From the NCBI RefSeq assembly GCF_039540575.1, contig NZ_BAABFC010000013.1, forward strand, positions 108,464 to 172,463: a stretch of 64,000 bases of DNA. The letters run 5' to 3'. The notes beneath the pieces were generated by a model. It was not told the DNA's origin. It saw only the letters and a program-made list of their open reading frames with translations, and did no database searches. Below are positions 44,157 through 53,520 of the stretch, one piece after another. How positions within the stretch are numbered: position 1 is the first letter of the stretch; each line of letters begins with the position of its first letter. The DNA comes from Pseudaeromonas paramecii (lineage in GTDB: Bacteria; Pseudomonadota; Gammaproteobacteria; Enterobacterales; Aeromonadaceae). The translations under genes were made by a program, and so were the position numbers.

Positions 44157-45674
44157 TCAATCCTGTGCTAACTCCCAATAAGGCACCATCTGCAGCGCCT
44201 GCAGGCGCGCCTGATCCAGCTCCAGCAGGCGCGGGCTGATGCGGGCGGTCAGCCACTCCTCCAGTTCCAGCCGCTGGGCGGTGGCCAGCTCAGGCGCCAG
44301 CCTGTCCAGCACCTCGAAATGCTCCAGCTCCTCCATGCGGCGCAACAGGCTCTGCCAGGGCAGGCGGAAGCCCTGCCGGGACTCTTCCTCGTAGAGATTG
44401 GCAAAGCTGACGCCCACCAGCAGGTTGCGTCTTAGCTTGCCCACCAGGCTCAGATAGCCGTCATAGTCCAGGGTCGGCTGGCGCAACTCCGCCTCATGCA
44501 GCTCCTGCCAGCTGATGACCAGCTGGGTAGTGGCGAAACTCGGCAGGGGGGCATCCCGTTGCGGATCCGGCTGTTCCAGCTGGCGCTGCTCCAGATAGAC
44601 CCAGCGGGTGATGGCCAACAGCAGGCTGGTGTAGCGAGCACTCTGCAGCAGACTGCGCACCTGGGCACTGTCCGGCAAGGCCCCCTGCTGCTGCTCCAGC
44701 ACCGTCAGCAGCGCATTGTGGCAACGCAATGCCCGCAGGTAATGCGCCCGCTCGGCGGTGAGCCGCTGCAGGGCCTGGGCCTCATCCAACCAGGCCAGCT
44801 CGCCCTCCAGCCAGGCCAGCTCGTCCTGCCAGGGGCGCGGCCCCAGGGGCAGATAGATGTCGGCGAAGATCATCTGGGCCTGGCGCACCAGGTTGACCCC
44901 GCTACGCAGCTGCACCAGTGCCTCGACGCTGGGATGCTCCATAAACAGCTGTTCATGGTACTGCCAGTGGGCCAGGGCATACTGCAGCACGCAGAACAGT
45001 CCCTGGCCCACCGTCATGGATGGGCTGACCGGCGCCAATCCCATGCGCCGGATGGGGGCCTCGCTGGCCAGGCCTGCCAACTGGTAACCCCGCTGGGCCT
45101 TCGACTGGCCGCCCAGCCGCAGGCCGCCTAACTGCACCAGGGTTTGCGCCAGATCGAACAGGGCGGTCACCTGGCCACTGACCAGCTCCAGCTCCAGCTC
45201 CCCGATGGGCTCCTGCTGCTCGCCGGCCAGGATCTGGCCCTGGTCAAACGCCACCTCGACCCGGCTGCCATCATTCATGGCCACCAGCCAGGTCTGCCGA
45301 TGGAAGTTGGTACAGAACAGCGGCTTGAGGGAGGCCTGCAGGCCGGCCACATCGGTGCCGACCGGCCAGATGTCCGCCGGGAAGGCCGCCAGATCAGGCC
45401 AGTCCTGCTGGACGGGCAGGTTGTATTCGGGACGCTGATACAGGCCGCCCACCACCTGTCCGGCGGTCTTGATGGTCTGCTGACGGGACTCATCCCGCCG
45501 GCGGATGCGCAGACCACAGTCCAGGGCCCGCAACCGCTGATCCGGGGTATCAAAATAGGTGTTGGCCAGGTCCATCTGCGCCTGCTCCAGCACCTGGAAT
45601 TGCGCCAGGCAAGCCGGTAGCTGCGACGCCACCGTCTCGCTGGCAAGAAATTTCAATTCAACTTCAGTTTCCAT
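44157..45674 (-). CDS. ygiF: Inorganic triphosphatase (CYTH-CHAD protein)
   Basis: Hydrolyses tripolyphosphate in vitro in E. coli; the physiological role is unsettled. From ATG 45674 it has 505 residues; the longer frame is non-conserved. The N-terminal CYTH domain carries EVELKF (ExExK motif, residues 4-8) and basic strands such as LRIRRRDESRQQTIKT. The C-terminal CHAD domain (from about 210) is helical with many conserved basic residues, including AHYLRALRCHNALL. Gene order with glnE is as in E. coli. Divergent from the phosphate transport pair. Confidence 0.94.
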   Translation of the reverse strand: METEVELKFLASETVASQLPACLAQFQVLEQAQMDLANTYFDTPDQRLRALDCGLRIRRRDESRQQTIKTAGQVVGGLYQRPEYNLPVQQDWPDLAAFPADIWPVGTDVAGLQASLKPLFCTNFHRQTWLVAMNDGSRVEVAFDQGQILAGEQQEPIGELELELVSGQVTALFDLAQTLVQLGGLRLGGQSKAQRGYQLAGLASEAPIRRMGLAPVSPSMTVGQGLFCVLQYALAHWQYHEQLFMEHPSVEALVQLRSGVNLVRQAQMIFADIYLPLGPRPWQDELAWLEGELAWLDEAQALQRLTAERAHYLRALRCHNALLTVLEQQQGALPDSAQVRSLLQSARYTSLLLAITRWVYLEQRQLEQPDPQRDAPLPSFATTQLVISWQELHEAELRQPTLDYDGYLSLVGKLRRNLLVGVSFANLYEEESRQGFRLPWQSLLRRMEELEHFEVLDRLAPELATAQRLELEEWLTARISPRLLELDQARLQALQMVPYWELAQD

Positions 45675-45857
45675 TCGAACATCCGGAATTTGGCAGGGAA
45701 GAGGTGTCTTGATAGAGCGCAAAAAGAAGACAAAAAAAGCCGTCGGAAACCTACAATTCAAGTGCCCATTACAGTTTTATTACCGGGCGACTTGGGCTAC
45801 CATGCGCGCCTTACCCGAGTTCGGGTGAGCATTATTTCAACCACACAGGTGTGTGTC

Positions 45858-46538
45858 ATGCCAGTTAATACCATTTTGGGACTCTTTGCCAAGTCCCCGA
45901 TCAAACCCCTACAGAAGCACATTGCCAAGGTGCATCAGTGCTGCGAGCAACTGCTGCCCTTCTTCATGGCCGTGGCGGAAGATCGCTGGGACGAGGCGAC
46001 CGTCATCTATGGTCAAATCAATCAAATGGAAAAAGAGGCCGACGTGCTGAAGCGGGAAATCCGCCTCAAACTGCCCTCCGGCCTCTTCATGCCCCTGGCG
46101 CGAACCGATCTGCTGGAAATGCTGACCCAGCAGGACAAGATCGCCAACCGGGCCAAGGACATCTGCGGCATGATGCTGGGCCGCAAGCTGACCTTCCCCG
46201 CCGACCTGAGCCAGGACTTCCAGGCCTATATCAAGCGCTGCCTGGACGCCACCGAGCTGGCAGTCAAGGCCATCGGCGAGTTGGATGAGTTGCTGGAAAC
46301 CGGCTTCCGCGGTCGCGAACTGCAGCTGGTGGAAGAGATGGTCAAGCAGCTGGACATCATTGAAGACGATACCGACCAGTTGCAGATCGGCATTCGCCGC
46401 AAGATTTTCGCCCGGGAAAGCGAGTTTAACCCGGTCGATGTCATCTTCCTCTACAAGGTGCTGGAAAAGATCGGTGACCTGGCCGACCAAGCAGACCGTG
46501 TAGGCGCCCGCCTGGAACTCATGCTGGCACGCAACTAA
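45858..46538 (+). CDS. PhoU-like DUF47 protein (TIGR00153), Pit accessory
   Basis: A 226-residue all-helical cytoplasmic protein of the DUF47/TIGR00153 group, typically encoded next to Pit transporters and thought to regulate phosphate uptake. Family signatures include MPVNTILGLFAKSPIKPLQKH at the start (the first 20 are conserved), QINQMEKEADVLKREIR and DVIFLYKVLEKIGDLADQA. The ATG at 45858 is used; the open frame continues upstream without similarity. pit starts 18 bases downstream, so the two are almost surely cotranscribed. Confidence 0.92.
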   Translation: MPVNTILGLFAKSPIKPLQKHIAKVHQCCEQLLPFFMAVAEDRWDEATVIYGQINQMEKEADVLKREIRLKLPSGLFMPLARTDLLEMLTQQDKIANRAKDICGMMLGRKLTFPADLSQDFQAYIKRCLDATELAVKAIGELDELLETGFRGRELQLVEEMVKQLDIIEDDTDQLQIGIRRKIFARESEFNPVDVIFLYKVLEKIGDLADQADRVGARLELMLARN

Positions 46539-46556
46539 CCCACCAAAGGTATAGTC

Positions 46557-47822
46557 ATGGAAATTCTTGCGCAATACGGCACCCAGCTGGTGCTGATCGC
46601 TGCCCTGTTCGGTCTGCTGATGGCCTGGGGCATTGGGGCCAACGATGTCGCCAACGCCATGGGGACCTCCGTTGGCACCAAGACACTGACCATCCGTCAA
46701 GCCATCATCATCGCCATGATCTTCGAATTCACCGGCGCCTACCTGGCCGGCGGTGAAGTCACCTCCACCATCAAGGGTGGCATCATAGATCCCATCGCCT
46801 TCACCGCGCATCCCGACGTGCTGGTGCTGGGCATGATCGCCTCCCTGCTGGCTGCTGGTGTCTGGCTGGTGGTGGCCTCCTTCTTCGGCTGGCCCGTCTC
46901 CACCACCCACTCCATCGTGGGTGCCATCGTCGGCTTCGCCGTCGTGAGCCTGGGTGCCAATGCCGTACAGTGGGACAAGTTCGGCAGCATCGTCGGCTCC
47001 TGGGTGATCACCCCGGCCATCGCCGGCCTCATCGCCTATGTGCTGTTTATCAGCGTTCAGCGGCTCATCTTTAATACCGATAACCCGCTGGAGAACGCCA
47101 AGCGCTACGGCCCGGTCTACATCTTCCTCTCTGCCATGGTGATCTGCCTGGTCACCCTGCAGAAGGGGCTGAACCATGTGGGTCTGCCGTTGACCAGCAA
47201 CGAGAGCACCCTCATCTCACTGGTCCTCTCCTTGATCGCAGCCATCGGCGGCATCTTCTTTATCCGCCGTCTGCGTTTCAACCCGCAGGATGACGTCAAG
47301 ATGCACTACTCCAACGTGGAGAAGGTGTTTGGCGTGCTCATGATAGTCACCGCCTGTGCCATGGCCTTCGCTCACGGCTCCAATGACGTGGCCAACGCCA
47401 TCGGTCCGCTCTCCGCCGTGGTCTCCGTGGTGTCCCATGGCGGTGCCATCAGCGCCAACAGCGCCATCGACTGGTGGGTGCTGCCTTTGGGCGCCGTCGG
47501 TATCGTACTGGGGCTAGCCATGATGGGCCACAAGGTGATGGCGACCCTTGGCACCGGCATTACCCACCTGACCCCCAGTCGTGGTTTTGCCGCCCAGCTC
47601 GCCACCGCCAGTACCGTGCTGCTGGCGTCCGGCACCGGCCTGCCCATCTCCACCACCCAGACCCTGGTGGGGGCCATCATGGGGGTCGGCCTGGCCCGCG
47701 GCATCGCCGCCATCAATCTGGGGGTAGTGCGCAACATCGTCATCTCCTGGGTGGTGACCCTGCCCGCCGGCGCCCTGCTCTCTATCCTCATCTTCGGGTT
47801 GCTGGAAAAGATTTACCTCTAA
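46557..47822 (+). CDS. pit: Low-affinity inorganic phosphate transporter (PiT family)
   Basis: Inner membrane phosphate (or metal-phosphate) transporter. The 421 residues contain about ten membrane helices and the duplicated PiT signature: GANDVANAMGTSVGTKTL near residue 25 and HGSNDVANAIGPLSAV near 275. The large loop after residue 160 (RLIFNTDNPLENAKRYGP) is cytoplasmic-like. Forms an operon with the DUF47 gene in front. A terminator follows. Confidence 0.95.
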   Translation: MEILAQYGTQLVLIAALFGLLMAWGIGANDVANAMGTSVGTKTLTIRQAIIIAMIFEFTGAYLAGGEVTSTIKGGIIDPIAFTAHPDVLVLGMIASLLAAGVWLVVASFFGWPVSTTHSIVGAIVGFAVVSLGANAVQWDKFGSIVGSWVITPAIAGLIAYVLFISVQRLIFNTDNPLENAKRYGPVYIFLSAMVICLVTLQKGLNHVGLPLTSNESTLISLVLSLIAAIGGIFFIRRLRFNPQDDVKMHYSNVEKVFGVLMIVTACAMAFAHGSNDVANAIGPLSAVVSVVSHGGAISANSAIDWWVLPLGAVGIVLGLAMMGHKVMATLGTGITHLTPSRGFAAQLATASTVLLASGTGLPISTTQTLVGAIMGVGLARGIAAINLGVVRNIVISWVVTLPAGALLSILIFGLLEKIYL

Positions 47823-47828
47823 CGACAC

Positions 47829-47859
47829 AAACGGCGCCCTCTGGCGCCGTTTGCTTGTT
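47829..47859 (+). terminator. Rho-independent terminator after pit
   Basis: AAACGGCGCC and GGCGCCGTTT form a 10-bp stem with loop CTCT, followed by GCTTGTTCT. Seven bases after the pit stop. Confidence 0.75.
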
Positions 47860-47916
47860 CTGCCTGCGGGCAACCGGTACCATCGGCGAATCCTTACCGA
47901 CGATGGAATCCATATC

Positions 47917-48528
47917 GTGAAACGCCTTCTCCCCCTGCTGCTTCTCTGCCTGCCTCTGGGCCTGCACGCTGCCGAAACCCGCTACGTCAGCGAGAAGCTG
48001 CACACCTTCCTGCTGGCCGGCCCCGGCAAGCAGTTTCGCATCCTGGGCAGCCTCAATGCCGGCGAACCTGTCACCCTGCTGAACCTGGATGACTCCGGCA
48101 AGTTCGCCCAGCTTACCGATGCCCGCGGCCGCACCGGCTGGCTGCCGGTGGCCCAGCTGCAACAAGCCGAGAGCCTGGCCAGCCGCCAGCCGAAGCTGGA
48201 GCAACAGCTGAGCGAGCTGCAGGCCAAGCTGGCCAGCAAGGACAGCGACACCGCCAAGGCACTGGATGAGACCCAGCAACAACTGGGTGAAGCCCAGGCG
48301 CAGCTGGCCAGCCTGGAGGCGAGCCTCAAGCAGAAGCAGGGGCAACTGGAGAAGCTGGTGGCGGAAAACGAACGGCTGGCCAAGCAACTGGGAACCGAGG
48401 AGCATGACGAGCAGATGCGCTGGCTGCGCAACGGCGGCCTGGTGGCCGGACTGGGCGCCCTGGCCGGGATAGTGCTGGTCTACCTGCCCCGGCCGCGTCG
48501 GAAGAAGAGTGAAGGCTGGATCAACTAA
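47917..48528 (+). CDS. ygiM: Membrane-anchored SH3b protein YgiM (TIGR04211 family)
   Basis: Periplasmic protein with unknown exact role. From GTG 47917 it has 203 residues (206 in E. coli). A signal peptide (KRLLPLLLLCLPLGLHA) precedes the conserved ETRYVSEKLHTFLLAGPGKQ start of a bacterial SH3 domain. A coiled coil of about 80 residues follows (repeated LEQQLSEL, LEASLKQ, LEKLVAEN), then a C-terminal membrane helix and a basic tail ending WIN. Placement upstream of cca is as in E. coli, but gspB-gspA now lie between. Its last eight bases overlap the gspB end tail to tail. Confidence 0.93.
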   Translation: MKRLLPLLLLCLPLGLHAAETRYVSEKLHTFLLAGPGKQFRILGSLNAGEPVTLLNLDDSGKFAQLTDARGRTGWLPVAQLQQAESLASRQPKLEQQLSELQAKLASKDSDTAKALDETQQQLGEAQAQLASLEASLKQKQGQLEKLVAENERLAKQLGTEEHDEQMRWLRNGGLVAGLGALAGIVLVYLPRPRRKKSEGWIN

Positions 48529-49228
48529 CCCCAGGCCAATCGGTCAGGGCTTCCAGGCTGAAGCTCTGACCGGCCACCCGCAGGATGGCGCCTTCCGGCA
48601 AGATCTGCAGCAGCACCACGCCAGGCGCCACCTCATCCCCCTCATAGCGATCCATGCCATTGAGATTCACCACCCGCTTGCTGGGATCCGACGAGAACAC
48701 GTGCGAGCGATAGCTCAGCGGCGGCACCCGGCGGGCTATGGTATCCGGCAGGGCACTCAAGGGCACCACCCCCGAGATCTCGCCATGGGCCTGCTCGGGA
48801 ATGGCGGCCGACTCCGGCTGTTGCGCCTGGGCGGCCAAAGCCGCCTGGAAGCGGCTGGCCAGATCCGCTGACACCCCGTCCAGATCCATTGCCGCCGTCT
48901 GGCCATCCCCGCCCGTCGGCGCATCGGGCTCCACCACTGGTGCCGGTGGGGCCGGCAGGGCGCGGGTTAGAAAGCGGGCTGGCGTCTCCGACGGCCCATA
49001 GGGCAAGGGGGTCGGCTCAGTGATCTCGTGACGTAGCTGCTGCGGTTTGAGGTTGACCCAATGCCAGGCCAGATTCGCGCCCATGCCGAGCCCCAGACAC
49101 AGTGGCAGCCCCAGCAACCAGCCCAGCCGCCGCCGACTGCGTTGCTCCACCCCCAGCCCTAACCCCAGGCTGGCCTCCAGCGCGGCACTGCGCCCCCCTT
49201 GGCGGCGGGCCTTCAACAGCATGGACAT
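48521..49228 (-). CDS. gspB: Type II secretion accessory protein GspB (ExeB)
   Basis: Partner of GspA; in Aeromonas ExeAB helps the ExeD secretin assemble in the outer membrane through peptidoglycan. The 235 residues have a cytoplasmic N-terminus, one membrane helix (about 35-57), a Pro/Ala-rich periplasmic linker and a C-terminal GspB domain (SYRSHVFSSDPSKRVVNLNG near 173). It shares one base with the gspA stop (TGATG), so translation is coupled. No other gsp gene lies in the window. Confidence 0.92.
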   Translation of the reverse strand: MSMLLKARRQGGRSAALEASLGLGLGVEQRSRRRLGWLLGLPLCLGLGMGANLAWHWVNLKPQQLRHEITEPTPLPYGPSETPARFLTRALPAPPAPVVEPDAPTGGDGQTAAMDLDGVSADLASRFQAALAAQAQQPESAAIPEQAHGEISGVVPLSALPDTIARRVPPLSYRSHVFSSDPSKRVVNLNGMDRYEGDEVAPGVVLLQILPEGAILRVAGQSFSLEALTDWPGVS

Positions 49229-50823
49229 CAGCTTTCTCCTTGTTCTGCCGGGCTATCTTGCCGCAGCACCAGCCGCGGCATGCCCGTCCGGCTACGGGCA
49301 TTGAGCCGGATCAGGGTCTGGGGACCGGCCACCCCGTCCACTGCTAAGCCTTCTTGCTGCTGGAAGCGCCGCAGCCGATCCGCCAGGGTACTGTCGAAGC
49401 GCCGCAGGGTGCGCGCCGGCTCGCCCAGCGCCTGGCTCAGCGCCGTCTCCAGCCATTGCACCGAGGGCCCCCGGCTCTTGACGGAGATGACGCCGCCGCT
49501 GCCGGCGGGCACCGCCCACAGCAGGGTATAGTCGTCGCCCCACATCTGTTTGAGCCAGCTCAGATCCACCCGCCAGCTCTCGTCCCCCAGCAGCAGATCC
49601 GCCTGCTGATCCTCCACCTGCAGCAAGGTGGCGTAGCTGGCCAGCCCGTCCTCATCCACCAGCCGGATGACCGCCGGGTGGTCGAGGGCCAGCAGGTCGT
49701 CCAGGCTGCCGGCGCCCAGCTCGCAGCGCAGATCGGCGCGATAGGCCTGACTGCAGTCCGCCTCATCCAGGGTCACCTCATAGCCCCACACCCGGTACAG
49801 CTGCTGCAGCGCGCCGCTCTCCTCGCTGGCCAGTTGCCGTGCCTCCTGGAAACGGCTCACCAGATCTGCATCCACCGGTTGCTTGACGGTGACCGTCACC
49901 TCCTCCACCGGCGCCGTGGGCAACCAGCCCCACTGCTGCCAGCCAAACCAGCCCGCCGCCAGGAAGGCGGCGCCACACAGGGCAAACAACAGACCCGGCG
50001 CCGAGCTGCTCCGCTGGCCATAGCCCAGGGCCTCCTCCGCAGCCTGGCGCACCAGCTTGGGGCTAATGCGCGGCTGGCCGGCACCGTAGGCCCCCAGCAG
50101 GGCCCGCTCGCAGATCAGGTTGATGAGGCGGGGGATACCGCCGCTGACCCGGTGCAGCACGGTGATGGCGCTGGGGGTGAACAGGGGCTGCAGGCAGCCG
50201 GCCACCTGCAGGCGAAAGCGCACATAGGCATCCACGTCCGCCCGGGAGAGGGGCAGCAGGTGATAGCGGGCCGTGATGCGCTGGGCCAATTGCCGCAGCA
50301 GCGGCTGTTGCAGCAGTTGCTGCAGCTCGGGCTGACCGATGAGCACCACCTGCAGCAGCTTGGCCTCATCGGTTTCCAGGTTGGTGAGCAGGCGCAACTG
50401 TTCGAGCACCTCGGGGGTGAGATGCTGGGCCTCGTCGATCAGCAGCACGGTGCGCCGACCAGCCGCCAGGTTCTCCTGCAGCCGCATCTTGATCAGATCG
50501 AACAATCCCTTGAGGCCGGCAGCCGGTTCGTAAGCCAGCTGCAGCTCGTCGCACAGGCATTGCAACAGCTCCAGGGGGCCCAGGGTGGGGTTGTGCAGCA
50601 CGGCCAGCTGGGTCTCATCGTCCAGCTGACGGCGCAGGCAGCGGGAGACCGTGGTCTTGCCGGTGCCCACCTCGCCGGTGAGCAGCACGAAACCGCCGCC
50701 CTCTTGCAGGCCATAGCTCAGGTGAGCCAGCGCCTCGGTATGGCGCTCGCTCATGTAGCAGTATTTGGGGTTGGGGGACAAGGAGAAGGGGTTCTCCGCC
50801 AGTCCGAAAAATGCCTTGTACAT
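49228..50823 (-). CDS. gspA: Type II secretion ATPase GspA (ExeA)
   Basis: Membrane AAA+ ATPase that with GspB remodels peptidoglycan and promotes secretin assembly. The 531 residues contain Walker A GEVGTGKTT (about 49-57) and Walker B VLLIDEAQHL (about 126). A membrane helix near 280-300 (LLFALCGAAFLAAGWFGW) follows, then a periplasmic C39-like region and a C-terminal peptidoglycan-binding domain (LRRFQQQEGLAVDGVAGPQT, about 490-510). GGGAGAG precedes the ATG. Divergent from cca. Confidence 0.94.
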   Translation of the reverse strand: MYKAFFGLAENPFSLSPNPKYCYMSERHTEALAHLSYGLQEGGGFVLLTGEVGTGKTTVSRCLRRQLDDETQLAVLHNPTLGPLELLQCLCDELQLAYEPAAGLKGLFDLIKMRLQENLAAGRRTVLLIDEAQHLTPEVLEQLRLLTNLETDEAKLLQVVLIGQPELQQLLQQPLLRQLAQRITARYHLLPLSRADVDAYVRFRLQVAGCLQPLFTPSAITVLHRVSGGIPRLINLICERALLGAYGAGQPRISPKLVRQAAEEALGYGQRSSSAPGLLFALCGAAFLAAGWFGWQQWGWLPTAPVEEVTVTVKQPVDADLVSRFQEARQLASEESGALQQLYRVWGYEVTLDEADCSQAYRADLRCELGAGSLDDLLALDHPAVIRLVDEDGLASYATLLQVEDQQADLLLGDESWRVDLSWLKQMWGDDYTLLWAVPAGSGGVISVKSRGPSVQWLETALSQALGEPARTLRRFDSTLADRLRRFQQQEGLAVDGVAGPQTLIRLNARSRTGMPRLVLRQDSPAEQGES

Positions 50824-50963
50824 TCCAGCTCTCCCTGGGCTAGGCCGCCAGTCAGCCGGGAACAGGCCTCGTTGGGTGACGGCAACCCGGTCGCAGGGTA
50901 AAGCCTGCCCCCGGTGAAGTCAAAGACCGCTATAATGCCCCGACCGGGATTTGGGAGGTGTAT

Positions 50964-52196
50964 GTGGAAATCTATCTGGTTGGCGGCGCGGTGCGTGACG
51001 AATTGCTGGGCCTGACGGTCCACGAACGGGACTATGTGGTGGTGGGTGCCCGGGCCGAGGCATTGCTGGAGCAGGGTTTCACCCCGGTGGGCCGCGACTT
51101 CCCCGTGTTCCTGCATCCCCAGACCAAAGAGGAATACGCCCTGGCCCGCATCGAGCGCAAGCAGGGCCACGGCTATACCGGCTTTGCCTGCTATGCCGCC
51201 CCCGAAGTGACCCTGGAAGAGGATCTACTGCGGCGGGATCTCACCATCAACGCCATGGCCCGGGATGCCCAGGGCCAGCTGCACGATCCTTACGGCGGCC
51301 TGGCAGATCTGCAGGCCCGCCGGCTGCGCCATGTCTCGCCGGCGTTTGCCGAGGATCCCCTGCGGGTGCTGCGGGTGGCGCGCTTTGCCGCCCGCTTCCA
51401 TGAGCAGGGCTTCACGGTGGCCCCCGACACCCAGGCTCTGATGCAGCAGATGGCCGCCAGCGGCGAGCTGGATCACCTGACGCCGGAGCGGGTGTGGAAG
51501 GAGCTGGACAAGGTGCTCGCCGGCCCCCATCCCCAGGTGTTCTTCGAGGTGCTGCGAGCCTGTGGCGCCCTCAAGGTGCTGCTGCCCGAGCTGGATCGGC
51601 TGTTTGGCGTGCCCGCCCGGCCCCAGTGGCACCCGGAGATCGATACCGGCGTCCACGCCCTGATGGCCATCGCCCAGGCGGCCCGCCTGAGCCAGGACAC
51701 GGCGGTGCGCTTTGCCACCGTCTGCCACGACTTCGGCAAGGGACTGACCCCGGCCCATATCCTGCCCAGCCATCACGGCCATGGCGAACGGGGCCTGCCC
51801 CTCATTCAGGCGGTGTGTGAACGCTTCAAGGTGCCCACCGAGCACAGAGAGCTGGCGCTGCTGGTCAGCGAGCTGCACTCCCTCATTCATACCGCCCTGG
51901 GGCTCAGATCCAGCACCCTGCTCAAGCTGTTCCATCGGGTGGACGGCTGGCGCCGTCCCCAGCGGCTGTATCAGCTGCTGGACTGCTGCCGGGCCGACTT
52001 TCATGGCCGACTGGGCTTTGAGGATCGCCCCTACCCCGAGCCAGAGTACATGGCGGCGGCGTTTGAGGCAGCCCGGGCTGTGCCGGTGCAGCCGATAGTG
52101 GCCGCCGGCTACCGGGGCGAAGCCATCCGCCAGCAGCTGGATCGCGCCCGCCTGCTGGCCATCCGCGAGGTCAAACGCCAGTGGAACGAGCGCTGA
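50964..52196 (+). CDS. cca: Multifunctional CCA-adding tRNA nucleotidyltransferase
   Basis: Adds or repairs the 3' CCA of tRNAs and, in the E. coli type, also has HD-domain phosphohydrolase activity. The start is GTG 50964 with GGGAGG five bases upstream; it gives 410 residues (412 in E. coli). Motifs: IYLVGGAVRDELLG at the start, RRDLTINAMA near 90, and the HD motif CHDFGKGLTP near 255. An in-frame GTG at 50958 overlaps the ribosome binding site. Its stop touches the uppP stop directly, with no gap. Confidence 0.96.
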   Translation: MEIYLVGGAVRDELLGLTVHERDYVVVGARAEALLEQGFTPVGRDFPVFLHPQTKEEYALARIERKQGHGYTGFACYAAPEVTLEEDLLRRDLTINAMARDAQGQLHDPYGGLADLQARRLRHVSPAFAEDPLRVLRVARFAARFHEQGFTVAPDTQALMQQMAASGELDHLTPERVWKELDKVLAGPHPQVFFEVLRACGALKVLLPELDRLFGVPARPQWHPEIDTGVHALMAIAQAARLSQDTAVRFATVCHDFGKGLTPAHILPSHHGHGERGLPLIQAVCERFKVPTEHRELALLVSELHSLIHTALGLRSSTLLKLFHRVDGWRRPQRLYQLLDCCRADFHGRLGFEDRPYPEPEYMAAAFEAARAVPVQPIVAAGYRGEAIRQQLDRARLLAIREVKRQWNER

Positions 52197-52994
52197 TCAC
52201 CAGAAGAAGATGAGCAGCAGGGCCCCCAGCAACAGCCGGTAGAGCACGAAGGGCCACAGGCCGATGCGGCTGATGGCCTTGAGGAAGAAGTGGATCACCG
52301 CCAGGGCGCTGGCGAAGGAGACCCCGACGCCCAGCAGCATCTGCCCCCAATCCACCACCTCCGGGCTGGCCACCAGCTTGAGGCTCTCGTAGCCGCCGGC
52401 CAGCACTATGATGGGGATGGAGAGCAGGAAGGAGAAGCGCGCCGCCGCCGCCGGCGTCAACCCCAGCAGCAGGGCCGCCGTCATGGTAATGCCGGAGCGG
52501 GAGGTGCCGGGAATGAGCGCCACCGCCTGGGCCAGGCCCACCAGCAGGCCGGTTTTCAGGCTGATGCCTTCCAGAGGCTGCGTCTTGCGCCCGCGCCGAT
52601 CCGCCCACCACATCAAGAGGCCAAACACCAGGGTGGTGATGGCGATGACCCGGGCGGAGCGCAGGTATTCGCTGATGAGATCGTTGGCCAACCAGCCGAA
52701 CAGGGCCGCCGGCAGGGTGCCCAGCAAGATGATCCAGGCCAGCTTGGCCGCCGGCTCATCCCGCCGGCCGCCCAGGGAGCGCAGCCAGGCGCCCAACAGC
52801 TGGCGCAGCTCCCGCCAGAAGTAGCCCACCACCGCCAACAGGGTGCCCAGGTGCACCGCCACGTCAAAGGCGATGCCCTGATCCGGCCAGCCCAGCACCT
52901 GAGACGGCAGTATCAGGTGAGCCGAACTGGAGATAGGCAGAAACTCGGTCAGCCCCTGCAACAGGGCCAACACCAGGGTATGCAGTGTGGTCAT
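52197..52994 (-). CDS. uppP: Undecaprenyl-diphosphatase (bacitracin resistance protein)
   Basis: Integral membrane phosphatase that recycles the undecaprenyl carrier used by MraY and MurG. From ATG 52994 it has 265 residues and about eight membrane helices. Catalytic motifs are GLTEFLPISSSAHL near 15-28 and PGTSRSGITMTAALLLG near 165-181. The longer upstream frame covers folK and is not conserved. It lies 28 bases downstream of folK on the same strand and is convergent with cca. Confidence 0.96.
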   Translation of the reverse strand: MTTLHTLVLALLQGLTEFLPISSSAHLILPSQVLGWPDQGIAFDVAVHLGTLLAVVGYFWRELRQLLGAWLRSLGGRRDEPAAKLAWIILLGTLPAALFGWLANDLISEYLRSARVIAITTLVFGLLMWWADRRGRKTQPLEGISLKTGLLVGLAQAVALIPGTSRSGITMTAALLLGLTPAAAARFSFLLSIPIIVLAGGYESLKLVASPEVVDWGQMLLGVGVSFASALAVIHFFLKAISRIGLWPFVLYRLLLGALLLIFFW

Positions 52995-53022
52995 GAGGGT
53001 GATACCTATGTCAGGGTGAAAC

Positions 53023-53520
53023 CTATGTCGAAGGGACGGACCAGGCCAGGGCAACGGGTTGAAGCGGTGCGTCCTGCGGAAAGTGCTGCCACAGCTCGGC
53101 CAGGGTCCGGCCCACCACCGGATGACACCACTGGGGCGCCAGCTCGGCAAAGGGTCGCAGTACAAAGGCGTTATGCAAGATTTCGGCCCGTGGCAGCTCC
53201 AGCGGCTCCGTGAGCACCCAATCATCGAAGCTCAGCAGATCCAGATCCAGGGTGCGGGAGGAGAACTTCTTGGCATCCCGAGGACGACCGTGCTGGAACT
53301 CGATCTGCCGCAAGCCCTGCCGCACGGCCTCCAGGGACAGAGGCGACTGGGCCCCCACCACCAGGTTGAGGAAGTCCTCCCCCGTGAAGCCCTTGGCCGG
53401 GCTGCGATAGACGGGGGAGACCGCCAGCGGGCCCAGCCAGCGATAGAGGGCGTCCAGTCCGGCACACACATGGTGCATGGGGTCGATATTGGAGCCCATG
53501 CCGATGTAGATCTGTGCCAT
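53023..53520 (-). CDS. folK: 2-amino-4-hydroxy-6-hydroxymethyldihydropteridine pyrophosphokinase
   Basis: Activates hydroxymethyl-dihydropterin for folate synthesis. From ATG 53520 it has 165 residues. The signature SRTLDLDLLSFDD (HPPK motif) and LPRAEILHNAFVLRPFAELAP are conserved, and the start IYIGMGSNIDP is typical. It shares one base with the folB stop, so the two folate genes are coupled. In E. coli folK is elsewhere; a second folK copy in this genome is possible. Confidence 0.94.
   Translation of the reverse strand: MAQIYIGMGSNIDPMHHVCAGLDALYRWLGPLAVSPVYRSPAKGFTGEDFLNLVVGAQSPLSLEAVRQGLRQIEFQHGRPRDAKKFSSRTLDLDLLSFDDWVLTEPLELPRAEILHNAFVLRPFAELAPQWCHPVVGRTLAELWQHFPQDAPLQPVALAWSVPST

Noticed and set aside
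45841..45857. Hairpin masking the ribosome site of the DUF47-pit pair (CACAC with GTGTG)
   Set aside because: Only five base pairs with a four-base loop that leaves AGGT exposed; too weak to claim.
49354..50901. Plus-strand open frame of 515 codons opposite gspA
   Set aside because: Gln-rich shadow; gspA has clear Walker and peptidoglycan-binding motifs.
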